DNA from: Syntrophomonas sp. UBA5314
GTDB lineage: Bacteria; Bacillota; Syntrophomonadia; Syntrophomonadales; Syntrophomonadaceae
Length of the DNA stretch: 64,000 nucleotides
Direction: 5' to 3'
Assembly (NCBI GenBank): GCA_002410325.1
Contig: DHRK01000065.1
Span: 55,248-119,247, forward strand
Every line of letters begins with the position of its first letter. Within the stretch, counting starts at the first letter, position 1. A program made the translations under genes and the position numbers. Positions 32,622 to 40,833 of this stretch are shown here, in pieces. The notes beneath the pieces are model-generated. The model did no database searches. It was not told the DNA's origin and saw only the letters and a program-made list of their open reading frames with translations.

Positions 32622-35273
32622 ATGGGTGCCGACAGCAGACTGCCCAGCGTCTATGACCCCGCCCAGGTTGAGGGGAAATGGTACGAATTCTGGAAAGGAA
32701 ATGGGTTCTTTATACCGAGCCAGGATTATAATAAAAAGATGTTTTCTGTAGTGATGCCCCCGCCCAATGTCACCGGCTCGCTTCACCTGGGCCATGCCCT
32801 GGACAACACCCTGCAGGATATCCTGACCCGCTGGCGGAGGATGCAGGGTTACAATGCCCTATGGCTGCCTGGCACCGACCATGCCGGAATTGCCACCCAG
32901 GCCCGGGTGGAAGAGGCTCTGGCCCGGGAGGGTTTGAGCAAACACGACCTGGGAAGGGAAAAGTTTGTTGAACGGGTCTGGGAATGGAAGCATCTCTACG
33001 GGTCAAGGATAACCAACCAGTTGATGCTCATGGGATCGTCCTGTGACTGGAGCCGGGAGCGCTTTACTATGGATGAAGGCTGCTCGCGGGCGGTTCGGGA
33101 GACCTTCGTGAGGCTTTTTGAGAAGGGCCTTATTTACCAGGGGGACTACATAGTGAACTGGTGCCCTCGCTGCCATACCGCCATCTCGGATATTGAAGTT
33201 GAGCATGAAGAGAGCGACGGGCATTTATGGCATATACGCTATCCGATAGAGGGCAGCGAGGAATACCTGGTAGTAGCCACTACCAGACCGGAAACCATGC
33301 TGGGCGACACGGCGGTAGCCGTTCATCCCGAAGATGAACGCTATCGGAGCCTGGTTGGCAAACAGGCCCGGCTCCCGCTGATGGACCGTCTGATACCCGT
33401 AATAAGCGATGCCTATGTCGATAAGGAATTTGGGACGGGCGCAGTTAAGGTCACTCCCGCCCATGATCCCAATGACTTTGAGATGGGCCTGCGCCATGGA
33501 CTTCCCCAGCTGGTAATAATGGACGAAGCCGGAGTGCTGAATGAAAACGCCGGGCCTTATGCGGGTTTGGAGCGCTATGCCGGCCGCCAGGCGGTCGTAA
33601 AAGACCTGGAAGCCCTGGGGCTTTTGCTCAAGGTTGAAGAACACCGTCATGCGGTGGGCCATTGCCAGCGCTGCGACACGGTGGTTGAACCGCTGGTTTC
33701 CAAGCAGTGGTTCGTGAAGATGAAGCGCCTGGCTGAACCGGCCATTGCCAGGGTCCTTTCCGGGGAGACCCGGTTTGTACCGGAGCGCTTTACCCGCATC
33801 TATATTCACTGGATGGAGAATATTCGGGACTGGTGCATCTCCCGCCAGCTGTGGTGGGGACATCGGATTCCAGTCTGGTACTGTGAGGACTGTGGTGAAG
33901 TCATTTGCAGCCGCACCGATCCGGACCAGTGCCCGAACTGCAGCTCGGCCGACCTGAGGCAGGACGAAGATGTACTGGACACCTGGTTTTCCAGTGCCCT
34001 GTGGCCTTTCTCCACCCTGGGCTGGCCGGACGACACCGAGGATATGCGCCATTTCTTCCCCACTACGGTTCTGGTTACGGGAAGAGACATCATTTTCTTC
34101 TGGGTGGCGCGCATGATCTTTTCGGCCATTGAACAGACCGGACAGGTGCCCTTTTACGACGTTAATATTCACGGACTGATCCTGGACGCCCTGGGGCGCA
34201 AGATGAGCAAGTCTCTGGACAACGGGGTGGATCCGATCGAAGTCATTGAAAAATACGGAGCCGACACCCTGCGTTTTTCCTTGATTACCGGGGTGACGCC
34301 CGGCAATGACGTGCGCTTCCATTGGGAAAAGGTTGAAAACATCCGCAACTTCGCCAATAAAATATGGAATGCTTCCCGCTTTGTAATGATGAACCTGGAG
34401 GGCTATAAAACCATAGATATCAATGAGGAGCAACTGCAGCTGGCCGATCAGTGGATCCTTTCCCGGGCTTCTGACCGGGCTCAGCAGATCACCGCCCTTT
34501 TGGAAAAATATGAATTGGGCGAAGCCGCCCGGCTCCTGTACGATTTTATCTGGGATGAGTTCTGCGACTGGTATATCGAGCTCTGCAAACCGCGCCTGGG
34601 AAGTGCGGCGCTTCCCCAGGAGAGGCTTCTGGTGCAGAATGTTCTGGTAAAGGTTCTGGTGGATATTCTACATCTCCTGCACCCGTTTATGCCCTTTATC
34701 AGCGAGGAAATATATCAGAGCCTGCCCGGGGCCAGCCGGACTATTATGCTCAATCCCTGGCCGGATGGAAGTCAGGCCAAAGTATGGCCGGAGGCGGTAG
34801 TCGATATGCAGCGCATCATGGCCATAATTAGAGCGGTTCGCAATATTCGGGCCGAGTTCAATGTGCCCCCCGGCTCAAAGATAAAAGCCCTGCTGGTGGT
34901 GCCGGAGCCCGACCTGCGAAGCATGCTGGCTGCCCATCAGTCCTACATCCGCACCATGTCTGGAGTCAATGAACTGGAACTGCTGGACAAGATCGAAGAG
35001 AAACCGGCTCAGGCGGTGTCAGCCTTGAATTCCTGGTTTGAACTGTACGTGCCTCTGGAGGGCCTGATCGATGTCAATAAGGAGATCCAGCGCCTCAATA
35101 AAGAACTGCAAAACACGATGGCCGACCTGGCCAAGGCCGAAAACAAACTGGCCAACCAGGATTTCCTGGCCCGGGCGCCGGAAGCGGTTATCGAAAAAGA
35201 AAAGAGCAAGGCCGAAGAGGCCAGAAGCAGGAAAGAGGGTATTTTACAACGTCTGGAGATCTTGAGCAAATAG
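32622..35273 (+). CDS. valS: Valyl-tRNA synthetase (883 aa)
   Basis: GAGGAGGAG lies before the ATG. The class I motifs are PPPNVTGSLHLGH (HIGH, about residues 46-58) and GRKMSKSLDNG (KMSKS, about 524-534), with the editing domain between them. A C-terminal coiled coil (NKEIQRLNKELQNTMADLAKAENKL) matches the ValRS tRNA-binding arm. Length equals the family's. Unlike many Firmicute valS genes, no T-box leader is visible in the 160 bases upstream; a TATAAT at 32568-32573 suggests a simple promoter. Confidence 0.97.
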   Translation: MGADSRLPSVYDPAQVEGKWYEFWKGNGFFIPSQDYNKKMFSVVMPPPNVTGSLHLGHALDNTLQDILTRWRRMQGYNALWLPGTDHAGIATQARVEEALAREGLSKHDLGREKFVERVWEWKHLYGSRITNQLMLMGSSCDWSRERFTMDEGCSRAVRETFVRLFEKGLIYQGDYIVNWCPRCHTAISDIEVEHEESDGHLWHIRYPIEGSEEYLVVATTRPETMLGDTAVAVHPEDERYRSLVGKQARLPLMDRLIPVISDAYVDKEFGTGAVKVTPAHDPNDFEMGLRHGLPQLVIMDEAGVLNENAGPYAGLERYAGRQAVVKDLEALGLLLKVEEHRHAVGHCQRCDTVVEPLVSKQWFVKMKRLAEPAIARVLSGETRFVPERFTRIYIHWMENIRDWCISRQLWWGHRIPVWYCEDCGEVICSRTDPDQCPNCSSADLRQDEDVLDTWFSSALWPFSTLGWPDDTEDMRHFFPTTVLVTGRDIIFFWVARMIFSAIEQTGQVPFYDVNIHGLILDALGRKMSKSLDNGVDPIEVIEKYGADTLRFSLITGVTPGNDVRFHWEKVENIRNFANKIWNASRFVMMNLEGYKTIDINEEQLQLADQWILSRASDRAQQITALLEKYELGEAARLLYDFIWDEFCDWYIELCKPRLGSAALPQERLLVQNVLVKVLVDILHLLHPFMPFISEEIYQSLPGASRTIMLNPWPDGSQAKVWPEAVVDMQRIMAIIRAVRNIRAEFNVPPGSKIKALLVVPEPDLRSMLAAHQSYIRTMSGVNELELLDKIEEKPAQAVSALNSWFELYVPLEGLIDVNKEIQRLNKELQNTMADLAKAENKLANQDFLARAPEAVIEKEKSKAEEARSRKEGILQRLEILSK

Positions 35274-35320
35274 TAGAAAAAAAGCTGCAGGACCTGCTGC
35301 TGCTGGGCAGTCGGCCCGGG

Positions 35321-36553
35321 ATGGAGAGGATTGAAGCTTTATTAACCATAATGGATAATCCGCAAAGCGGTTTAAAATCAGTACATGTAGCCGGAACCAA
35401 CGGCAAGGGTTCAACCTGCTGGATTATCGCATCCATATTGCATAAAGCCGGATACCGGGTGGGGAGTTTTCTATCTCCCCACATTTCTTCTTACCGGGAG
35501 CGCATACGCATCAACGGAGAATATATTAGCGCCCGGGATATGAACGACTATCTGGACCGGGTTTTGGCGGCCGCGGACCGACTCATTTCAGCCGGGGGGG
35601 AGCACCCTACCGAGTTTGAGATTTTAACGGCTCTGGCATTTCTATATTTTAAAGACCAGCAGGTGGATATAGCGGTTTTAGAAGTGGGCATGGGCGGTCG
35701 TTACGATTCCACCAACGTCATAACCCCTCTGGTTTCAGTAATAACCAGCATAGATTATGATCATACCGCCTATCTGGGAGAGACCCTGGAAGAAATCGCC
35801 TTTAACAAGGCGGGTATCATCAAGCCCCGGGTTCCGGTGGTGGTCGGCGAAGTACCCGAACCGGCCTACCGCGTAATCGAGAGGGAGGCCAGGAAAAAAC
35901 GCGCTCCCCTCTGTACTAGTTCAACCGTCCAAGTGCTTAGAAAAGGCGCGCCCCTGGACGGTCTGATTGAAATTGCCTGGCCGGATGCCGTTCTTGGCAG
36001 CCTGCCCTTTTCCCTGCCGGGTGATTACCAGCTTGCCAATCTGGCTACAGCCTTGACGGCAATCCATATCCTCAGAAACCGGGGCTGGATGATAAGCCCT
36101 GTGCATATCAGAGAAGCCCTGGCTGATATCAGCTTGGCCGGCCGGCTTCAGTTCATGAGCCGCAATCCTCTGATTATTGCCGATGCCGCCCATAATCCCC
36201 ATGCCTGCCGCGCCTTGCGGATTTCTCTCGAGTCGCTCCTGCCGGATAAGGAGCGGGTTTTGCTGTTGGGAATGCTGGATGACAAGGATGCCTTTTTGTC
36301 GATTAGGGAACTGGGGCAGGCGACCCGGGCGGTGGTGGTAACCCGTCCTGATAGAGACCGGGCGTCAAACTGGTGCCGGCTTTCCTCTCTGTTTGCTTCG
36401 CTTTTCCCCGGGGTTCCGGTTTATGAAGAGGAAGAACCCACCAGGGCTCTGGAGTTGGCATTGGGTATGCTAAAGGATAATGAGTATATGCTAATTAGCG
36501 GATCTTTCTATTTATTAGGAAAAGTTTGGAGCAGTCTGGCGGAAAGCCGCTAG
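35321..36553 (+). CDS. folC: Folylpolyglutamate/dihydrofolate synthase (410 aa from the first ATG)
   Basis: The Mur-ligase-like P-loop HVAGTNGKGSTCWII, EVGMGGRYDSTNV and DAAHNPHACRAL identify FolC, which adds glutamates to folates. The ATG at 35321 falls inside the conserved N-terminal region. The same frame upstream codes for LEQIVEKKLQDLLLLGSRPG, which aligns with the usual W...l..fGikPGleRm segment. The real start is therefore probably further left, overlapping valS, but no ATG, GTG or TTG is available there in frame. Translation may begin at an unusual codon or be coupled to valS termination. Confidence 0.92.
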   Translation: MERIEALLTIMDNPQSGLKSVHVAGTNGKGSTCWIIASILHKAGYRVGSFLSPHISSYRERIRINGEYISARDMNDYLDRVLAAADRLISAGGEHPTEFEILTALAFLYFKDQQVDIAVLEVGMGGRYDSTNVITPLVSVITSIDYDHTAYLGETLEEIAFNKAGIIKPRVPVVVGEVPEPAYRVIEREARKKRAPLCTSSTVQVLRKGAPLDGLIEIAWPDAVLGSLPFSLPGDYQLANLATALTAIHILRNRGWMISPVHIREALADISLAGRLQFMSRNPLIIADAAHNPHACRALRISLESLLPDKERVLLLGMLDDKDAFLSIRELGQATRAVVVTRPDRDRASNWCRLSSLFASLFPGVPVYEEEEPTRALELALGMLKDNEYMLISGSFYLLGKVWSSLAESR

Positions 36554-36557
36554 ATTC

Positions 36558-36601
36558 TTAACAGATTCTTAACACAGTCTTAAAGGAATGTTCTGTATAA
36601 T
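36558..36601 (+). promoter_or_regulatory. Pho box with -10 element in front of the phosphate transporter genes
   Basis: TTAACA-N5-TTAACA-N5-TTAAAG at 36558-36585 repeats with an 11-base period, the classic PhoP/PhoB binding pattern. It is followed 10 bases later by TATAAT (36596-36601), so the boxes replace the -35 element. Induction under phosphate limitation is the inference. Confidence 0.8.
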
Positions 36602-36619
36602 GAACACAGAGATAGGGCG

Positions 36620-36785
36620 CTAGTACAATGTCAATCCTAATTCTGTGTATTACTCAGCGAGGAAAACTTTTGTAGGGCAAGGCGGAGGAGAGAGTAATAC
36701 TGGACGTATTACGATTGACGACAACGCAGTCATACGAAAATTTAACCGCTGATAATATATAGAATTAGGGTTGGCAGTGTACTGA
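36620..36785. repeat. Dispersed inverted-repeat element, copy A (about 160 bp)
   Basis: The ends AGTACAATGTCAATCC and (inverted) AGTACACTGCCAACC form imperfect terminal inverted repeats, which extend inward through CCTAATTCT and TCAGCG. The core AATACTGGACGTATT-N7-ACGACAACGCAGT is shared with copy B (52756-53020, opposite orientation). It lies between the Pho promoter and the ribosome-binding site of the DUF47 gene, so it is transcribed as a leader. Confidence 0.75.
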
Positions 36786-36804
36786 ATATAAGGAGGTTTT
36801 TTGA

Positions 36805-37437
36805 GTGGTTTTTCGCCTAAAGCCACGGGAGGAGAAGTTTTTCTATTGTTTCAATGAGCTGGCGGATTTCATCTGTGAGGCCAGCGGCATTCTAAAGAGT
36901 TATTTTGAACAACCCATGGATCCAACCCAAAAGCTGGAGCTTTTGACTGAAGTAGAAGAAAAGGGAGATAAAGTGCTGGGACGGGTAATGCAGCAGATAA
37001 ACAGTTCATTTATTACTCCCTTTGACCGGGAGGATATCCTGTTGCTGGCCCGCGAGTTGAATAATATCTTGGATCATATTCAGGGTACCCTGGAAAAGGT
37101 AGTTATCTATAAGGCAGGAATTCCTAAAGATATCTATGCCTTGAAACTGGTCAAGGTTCTCGAAGAAGCCGCCCAGGAAATACAGGGAGCCGTGCGGGAG
37201 CTGCCCGATGTGAGGACCAGGCATTCATCGATTCTAAAAGCCTGTGAAGTCATAAGGTCTTATGAGCATGAAGGGGATTTTTTATACCGGGCAGGCATTG
37301 CCAGGCTCTTTGAAAACACCGAAAATCTGGTGGACATCATCAAATGGAAAGAGATTTACGAACATCTGGAGACCACCCTGGATTATTGCGAAAATGTCAG
37401 CAATATTATCAAGGGAGTAGCCGTTAAGTATGTTTAA
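36805..37437 (+). CDS. DUF47 phosphate-transport accessory protein, PhoU-like (210 aa)
   Basis: The GTG at 36805 follows AAGGAGG. The all-helical sequence matches the DUF47/Pit-accessory family: KFFYCFNELADFICEAS, EEKGDKVLGRVMQQINSSFITPFDREDI and a C-terminal EHLETTLDYCENVSNI. The PhoU-like acidic helices bind metal clusters. It overlaps the Pit transporter gene by 8 bases, so the two are co-translated and it probably gates or regulates the transporter. Confidence 0.92.
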   Translation: MVFRLKPREEKFFYCFNELADFICEASGILKSYFEQPMDPTQKLELLTEVEEKGDKVLGRVMQQINSSFITPFDREDILLLARELNNILDHIQGTLEKVVIYKAGIPKDIYALKLVKVLEEAAQEIQGAVRELPDVRTRHSSILKACEVIRSYEHEGDFLYRAGIARLFENTENLVDIIKWKEIYEHLETTLDYCENVSNIIKGVAVKYV

Positions 37438-38425
37438 CCTTACCCTTATACCGGTCGTGTTTGTGATTATTTTCGCCCTGACCTTTGATTTTATCAACGG
37501 TTTTAGCGATACCGCCAACGCTATTGCAACATCTGTGTCAACCAAAGCCCTCTCACCGCGCAAAGCCATAATGGTGGCGGCAGTTCTGAATTTTGCCGGG
37601 GCATTAACCGGGACCGCGGTCGCCTTTACCATCGGCAAAAGCATCATCGACCCCCAGATGGTTACTCCACTTATTCTGATTGCAGCCCTGGTCGGGGCTA
37701 TTTTTTGGAACGTCTTTACCTGGTATTTTGGCATACCCAGCAGTTCGTCACACGCTCTCATTGGAGGTTTGACCGGTGCGGTAATTGCAGCCCTGGGCAG
37801 CGCCAGCGTTAAATGGCAGGGTTTCCTGATGATTTTGGCAGGCCTGCTGTCAGCGCCGGTAATCGGGGTAATTTTGGGGAGTCTGGTTATGACTCTCCTT
37901 TTTTGGCTTTTTAAACGGGCGGCGCCCAATAGAATAAACAACAACTTCAGGAAGCTGCAGATAGTATCCGCCTGTGCCCTGTCCTTTTCCCACGGTTCCA
38001 ATGACGCCCAGAAATCTATGGGCATTATTACCATGGTACTGGTCGGAGCTCATCTACTGGGCGAATTTAACGTCCCGTTATGGGTAAAAGCGGCCTGCGC
38101 TTTTTCCATGGCCATGGGTACGGCACTGGGGGGATGGCGGATCATAAAAACCATGGGGGGCAAAATATTTCGCATTGAGCCCATAAACGGGTTTGCCTCT
38201 GATTTTACTTCCTGTTTGGTCATACTCGCGGCCAGTCATTTTGGCTTTCCGGTTAGCACCACTCATGTGGTATCTTCTTCTATTATGGGTGTTGGAGCTG
38301 CCAAACGGTTTAAGGGAGTGCGCTGGAATATCGCCCGTCAGATTTTAATTGCCTGGGTTCTGACCATCCCTTCCTCGGCCCTGGTGGCAATTTGCATTTA
38401 CAATTTGTTACGTTTTTTTGTATAA
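37430..38425 (+). CDS. pit: Low-affinity inorganic phosphate transporter, Pit family (331 aa)
   Basis: The two inverted PHO4 signature halves are present: DFINGFSDTANAIATSVSTKALSPRKA near the N-terminus and SHGSNDAQKSMGII in the second half. About ten membrane helices surround them. Pit proteins move metal-phosphate with protons. Being behind a Pho box is notable because many Pit genes are constitutive. The gene overlaps the DUF47 gene. Confidence 0.95.
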   Translation: MFNLTLIPVVFVIIFALTFDFINGFSDTANAIATSVSTKALSPRKAIMVAAVLNFAGALTGTAVAFTIGKSIIDPQMVTPLILIAALVGAIFWNVFTWYFGIPSSSSHALIGGLTGAVIAALGSASVKWQGFLMILAGLLSAPVIGVILGSLVMTLLFWLFKRAAPNRINNNFRKLQIVSACALSFSHGSNDAQKSMGIITMVLVGAHLLGEFNVPLWVKAACAFSMAMGTALGGWRIIKTMGGKIFRIEPINGFASDFTSCLVILAASHFGFPVSTTHVVSSSIMGVGAAKRFKGVRWNIARQILIAWVLTIPSSALVAICIYNLLRFFV

Positions 38426-38440
38426 TGGTACAGACTCGTT

Positions 38441-38469
38441 TTTACAATTCATTATTTTTCTGTTAGAAT
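38441..38469 (+). promoter_or_regulatory. Sigma-A promoter of rex
   Basis: TTTACA and TAGAAT are separated by 17 bases, each one mismatch from consensus. The transcript would start near 38476. No Rex-type palindrome (TTGTGAA...TTCACAA) is visible there. Confidence 0.75.
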
Positions 38470-38522
38470 CGCAGTATTAGAGGGATTATTAGATGGAAAT
38501 TTGAAATTAAGGGGTGGGGGGC

Positions 38523-39155
38523 TTGAAGGTCTACAAGATACCTGAGGCCACAGTTATGCGGCTCTCTATTTACTCCCGGTATTTACACCAACTCATTGAT
38601 GAAGAGGTTGATACAGTTTCCTCTGATGAAATAGCCCGGGGAGTAGGGGTAAGTTCCGCCCAGGTACGCAAAGACCTGGCCTATTTCGGGGAATTTGGCA
38701 CCCGGGGAGTGGGATACAAGGTTGAAGAACTGTACGGCCACCTCATGAAGATCCTGGGACTTGATCGAAGATGGAATATCATGATTATAGGGGCTGGAAA
38801 ACTGGGCTCAGCTCTGGCCTTATACAATGGTTTTATTGACCGTGGTTTCAACATCAAAGCCATATTGGACGTAGATAAGAACAAGGTTGGGAATAAACTG
38901 GGTCCGGTTGAGGTTGAGCCTTTGGGAATGCTTGAGGAGCGGGTAAAGGAACACCAGATCAGTATTGGAGTAGTTACCGTACCGGCCGGCGTGGCTCAGG
39001 AGGTAACCGACAAGCTGATCGCTTCGGGCGTAAAAGCTATATTAAATTTTTCGCCCCGGGTTTTAAAGGTGCCCAACCATATTGTCTTGCGTAATGTAGA
39101 CCTTTCAGTAAATCTGGAGGTTTTAAGCTTCAATCTGGCCTACAACAACAGATAG
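38523..39155 (+). CDS. rex: Redox-sensing transcriptional repressor Rex (210 aa)
   Basis: The TTG at 38523 gives the usual N-terminus (KVYKIPEATVMRLSIYSRYL) with AAGGGG 8 bases upstream; a GTG at 38514 is an alternative. The winged helix (about 1-80) has SSAQVRKDLAYFGEFG, the DNA-reading helix. The Rossmann domain has IIGAGKLGSAL, which binds NADH/NAD+. Rex senses the NADH:NAD+ ratio and represses fermentative and respiratory genes. That fits the acyl-CoA metabolism expected of this organism. Confidence 0.96.
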   Translation: MKVYKIPEATVMRLSIYSRYLHQLIDEEVDTVSSDEIARGVGVSSAQVRKDLAYFGEFGTRGVGYKVEELYGHLMKILGLDRRWNIMIIGAGKLGSALALYNGFIDRGFNIKAILDVDKNKVGNKLGPVEVEPLGMLEERVKEHQISIGVVTVPAGVAQEVTDKLIASGVKAILNFSPRVLKVPNHIVLRNVDLSVNLEVLSFNLAYNNR

Positions 39156-39166
39156 AGTATCAGTGC

Positions 39167-39203
39167 CGGGAAGCTCCTTTGCAGGTGGGGCTTCCCGTTT
39201 TTA
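39167..39203 (+). terminator. Terminator of rex
   Basis: CGGGAAGC and GCTTCCCG form an 8-bp stem followed by TTTTTAA. Confidence 0.85.
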
Positions 39204-39264
39204 ACTGCCTTGTCTTTGCTTCCCACTAGTGCTACACTGATAAAAATCATCCACTGGAGGTTAT

Positions 39265-39534
39265 ATGGTGGTTAGTAAGGGGCGCAGCCATCCTTCCTGG
39301 CCGGTTTTACTATTGCTTTTGTGCCTGGGTGGTATTGCCGGCGCCTTAATCGGGGAACTTATTCAAAAGCTTATTCCGTCGCTGGCTCTGCTGGGCAAGG
39401 TCCAGAGCGTCGGTGTTCCCCAGTTTACTGTGGATTTGCATGTATTCAGCCTGACTTTTGGTTTTATGTTGCGCCTTAATCTTTTTGCCCTGTTGGGATT
39501 TTTAACTGCTTATTTGATTTATCGAAAGCTTTAG
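39265..39534 (+). CDS. DUF4321 small membrane protein (89 aa)
   Basis: Two hydrophobic helices (about 12-35 and 65-86) flank a short loop. The pattern WPVLLLLLCLGGIAGALIGELI...FSLTFGFMLRLNLFALLGFL fits the DUF4321 family. In Clostridia it commonly lies just upstream of maf, as here (13 bases). Function unknown; a role linked to cell-envelope growth is guessed only from context. CACTGGAGG precedes the ATG. Confidence 0.8.
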   Translation: MVVSKGRSHPSWPVLLLLLCLGGIAGALIGELIQKLIPSLALLGKVQSVGVPQFTVDLHVFSLTFGFMLRLNLFALLGFLTAYLIYRKL

Positions 39535-39547
39535 AGGCGTGAAACCG

Positions 39548-40123
39548 ATGCAGAGAATTATACTGGCCTCTCAGTCGCCAAGACGAGAAATGCTGCTCAA
39601 GCAACTGGGGCTTGAGTTTACCAGCATGCCTGCTAATATAGATGAAGAAACCTCGCGATACCCGGATCCTATAGAAGCTGTCCGAGGAATTGCACGAAAT
39701 AAAGCAGCCTGGGTGGCCGCCAGATGTCGATCTGGCTTGGTGCTCGCAGCTGACACGATAGTGGTTTGTGATGGACAGGTGCTTGGCAAACCGGTTAGCA
39801 GCCAGGACGCCTATACCAAACTAACCCTGCTGTCCGGTCGCAGTCATGAAGTTATAACCGGGGTGTGTCTGCAAAATGCACTGAGTGGAGAATTTGACCT
39901 GGAGCATGAAGTCACGCGGGTTTTTTTTCGTATAATTAGCGAGGAGGAAAAAAAGGCCTATATCGAAAGCCGCGAGCCGTATGACAAAGCCGGCGCCTAT
40001 GCAGTGCAGGGGCGGGGAGCGGTTTTGGTGGACAGAATTGAAGGATGTTATTTCAACGTTGTAGGCCTGCCTCTGGCCAGGGTCTACCGCATGCTAGTAA
40101 GGCAAGGGATTGCAATACTTTAA
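39548..40123 (+). CDS. maf: Maf nucleotide pyrophosphatase (191 aa)
   Basis: The start at 39548 yields MQRIILASQSPRREMLLKQLG, the standard Maf N-terminus with the SxxR phosphate-binding signature. Further motifs are AADTIVVCDGQVLGKP and DKAGAYAVQGRGAVLVDRIEGCYFNVVGLP. The DKAGAYAVQG motif marks the dTTP/UTP-specific YhdE/Maf subgroup. Maf hydrolyses non-canonical nucleotides. It overlaps radC, as in B. subtilis maf-radC-mreB. Confidence 0.95.
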   Translation: MQRIILASQSPRREMLLKQLGLEFTSMPANIDEETSRYPDPIEAVRGIARNKAAWVAARCRSGLVLAADTIVVCDGQVLGKPVSSQDAYTKLTLLSGRSHEVITGVCLQNALSGEFDLEHEVTRVFFRIISEEEKKAYIESREPYDKAGAYAVQGRGAVLVDRIEGCYFNVVGLPLARVYRMLVRQGIAIL

Positions 40124-40823
40124 AGGGGATACAATCCTGAGTGAGTACCGGGTTACTATCAAGGAACTGCCTGAAAATATGCGCCCGCGGGAAAAAATGC
40201 TGGCCGTTGGCGAGCCGGCTTTAAGTGAGGCCGAGCTTCTGGCCATTATCATAGGAAGAGGCACCAGCAGCCTGAACGCTATTGAACTGGCCACTGCGCT
40301 ATTAGCCTCTTTTGGCGGTATGAGGGGGCTCAAAGAGGCCAGTTTGGAGGAATTGACCTCCCACCATGGGATTGGACTGGCCAAAGGAGCCGGCATAAAA
40401 GCGGCCCTGGAACTGGGGCGACGCTCAGCCCGGGATATTTGGCACAAAACGCCCATAAAATCACCCGAGGATGTAAAAAATATAGTATTAGAAGAAATGC
40501 GTTATTATGACCGCGAGCACTTTCGGGTTTTGTACCTGGATCGCAAGGGTGGTCTGATAAGTATGGAGGATGTTTCCATTGGCGGACTGCACAGTTCGCT
40601 GGTTCACCCCCGGGAGGTATATAAGACAGCTATTAAAAGAAGCGCTGCTTCAATTATCCTGGTGCATAACCATCCCAGCGGCGATCCCGAACCCAGCAAG
40701 GAAGATATCGAAGTGAGCCGTATGCTCATGGAAGCAGGGCGCCTGATGGGGATTGAGGTTTTGGATCACGTTATTATTGGAGAAAACAATTACACCAGCA
40801 TGAAAAGCAGGGGTTTGATTTAA
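40110..40823 (+). CDS. radC: RadC-family JAB/MPN domain protein (237 aa)
   Basis: A helix-hairpin-helix-like N-terminal region (LTSHHGIGLAKGAGIKAALELG) precedes the JAMM metal site LVHNHPSGDPEPSKED and GIEVLDHVIIG. RadC was once linked to DNA repair, but its function is unsettled. The start is uncertain. A TTG at 40110 lies inside maf, while AAAGGGG at 40122-40128 points to a start near the CTG at 40137. Confidence 0.92.
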   Translation: MQYFKGDTILSEYRVTIKELPENMRPREKMLAVGEPALSEAELLAIIIGRGTSSLNAIELATALLASFGGMRGLKEASLEELTSHHGIGLAKGAGIKAALELGRRSARDIWHKTPIKSPEDVKNIVLEEMRYYDREHFRVLYLDRKGGLISMEDVSIGGLHSSLVHPREVYKTAIKRSAASIILVHNHPSGDPEPSKEDIEVSRMLMEAGRLMGIEVLDHVIIGENNYTSMKSRGLI

Positions 40824-40833
40824 GGAGGACGAT

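Noticed and set aside
33225..34433. Long minus-strand open frame of about 400 codons inside valS
   Set aside because: It is antisense to a certain synthetase gene, has no start signals and no family-like sequence; such shadows are common in GC-rich genes.
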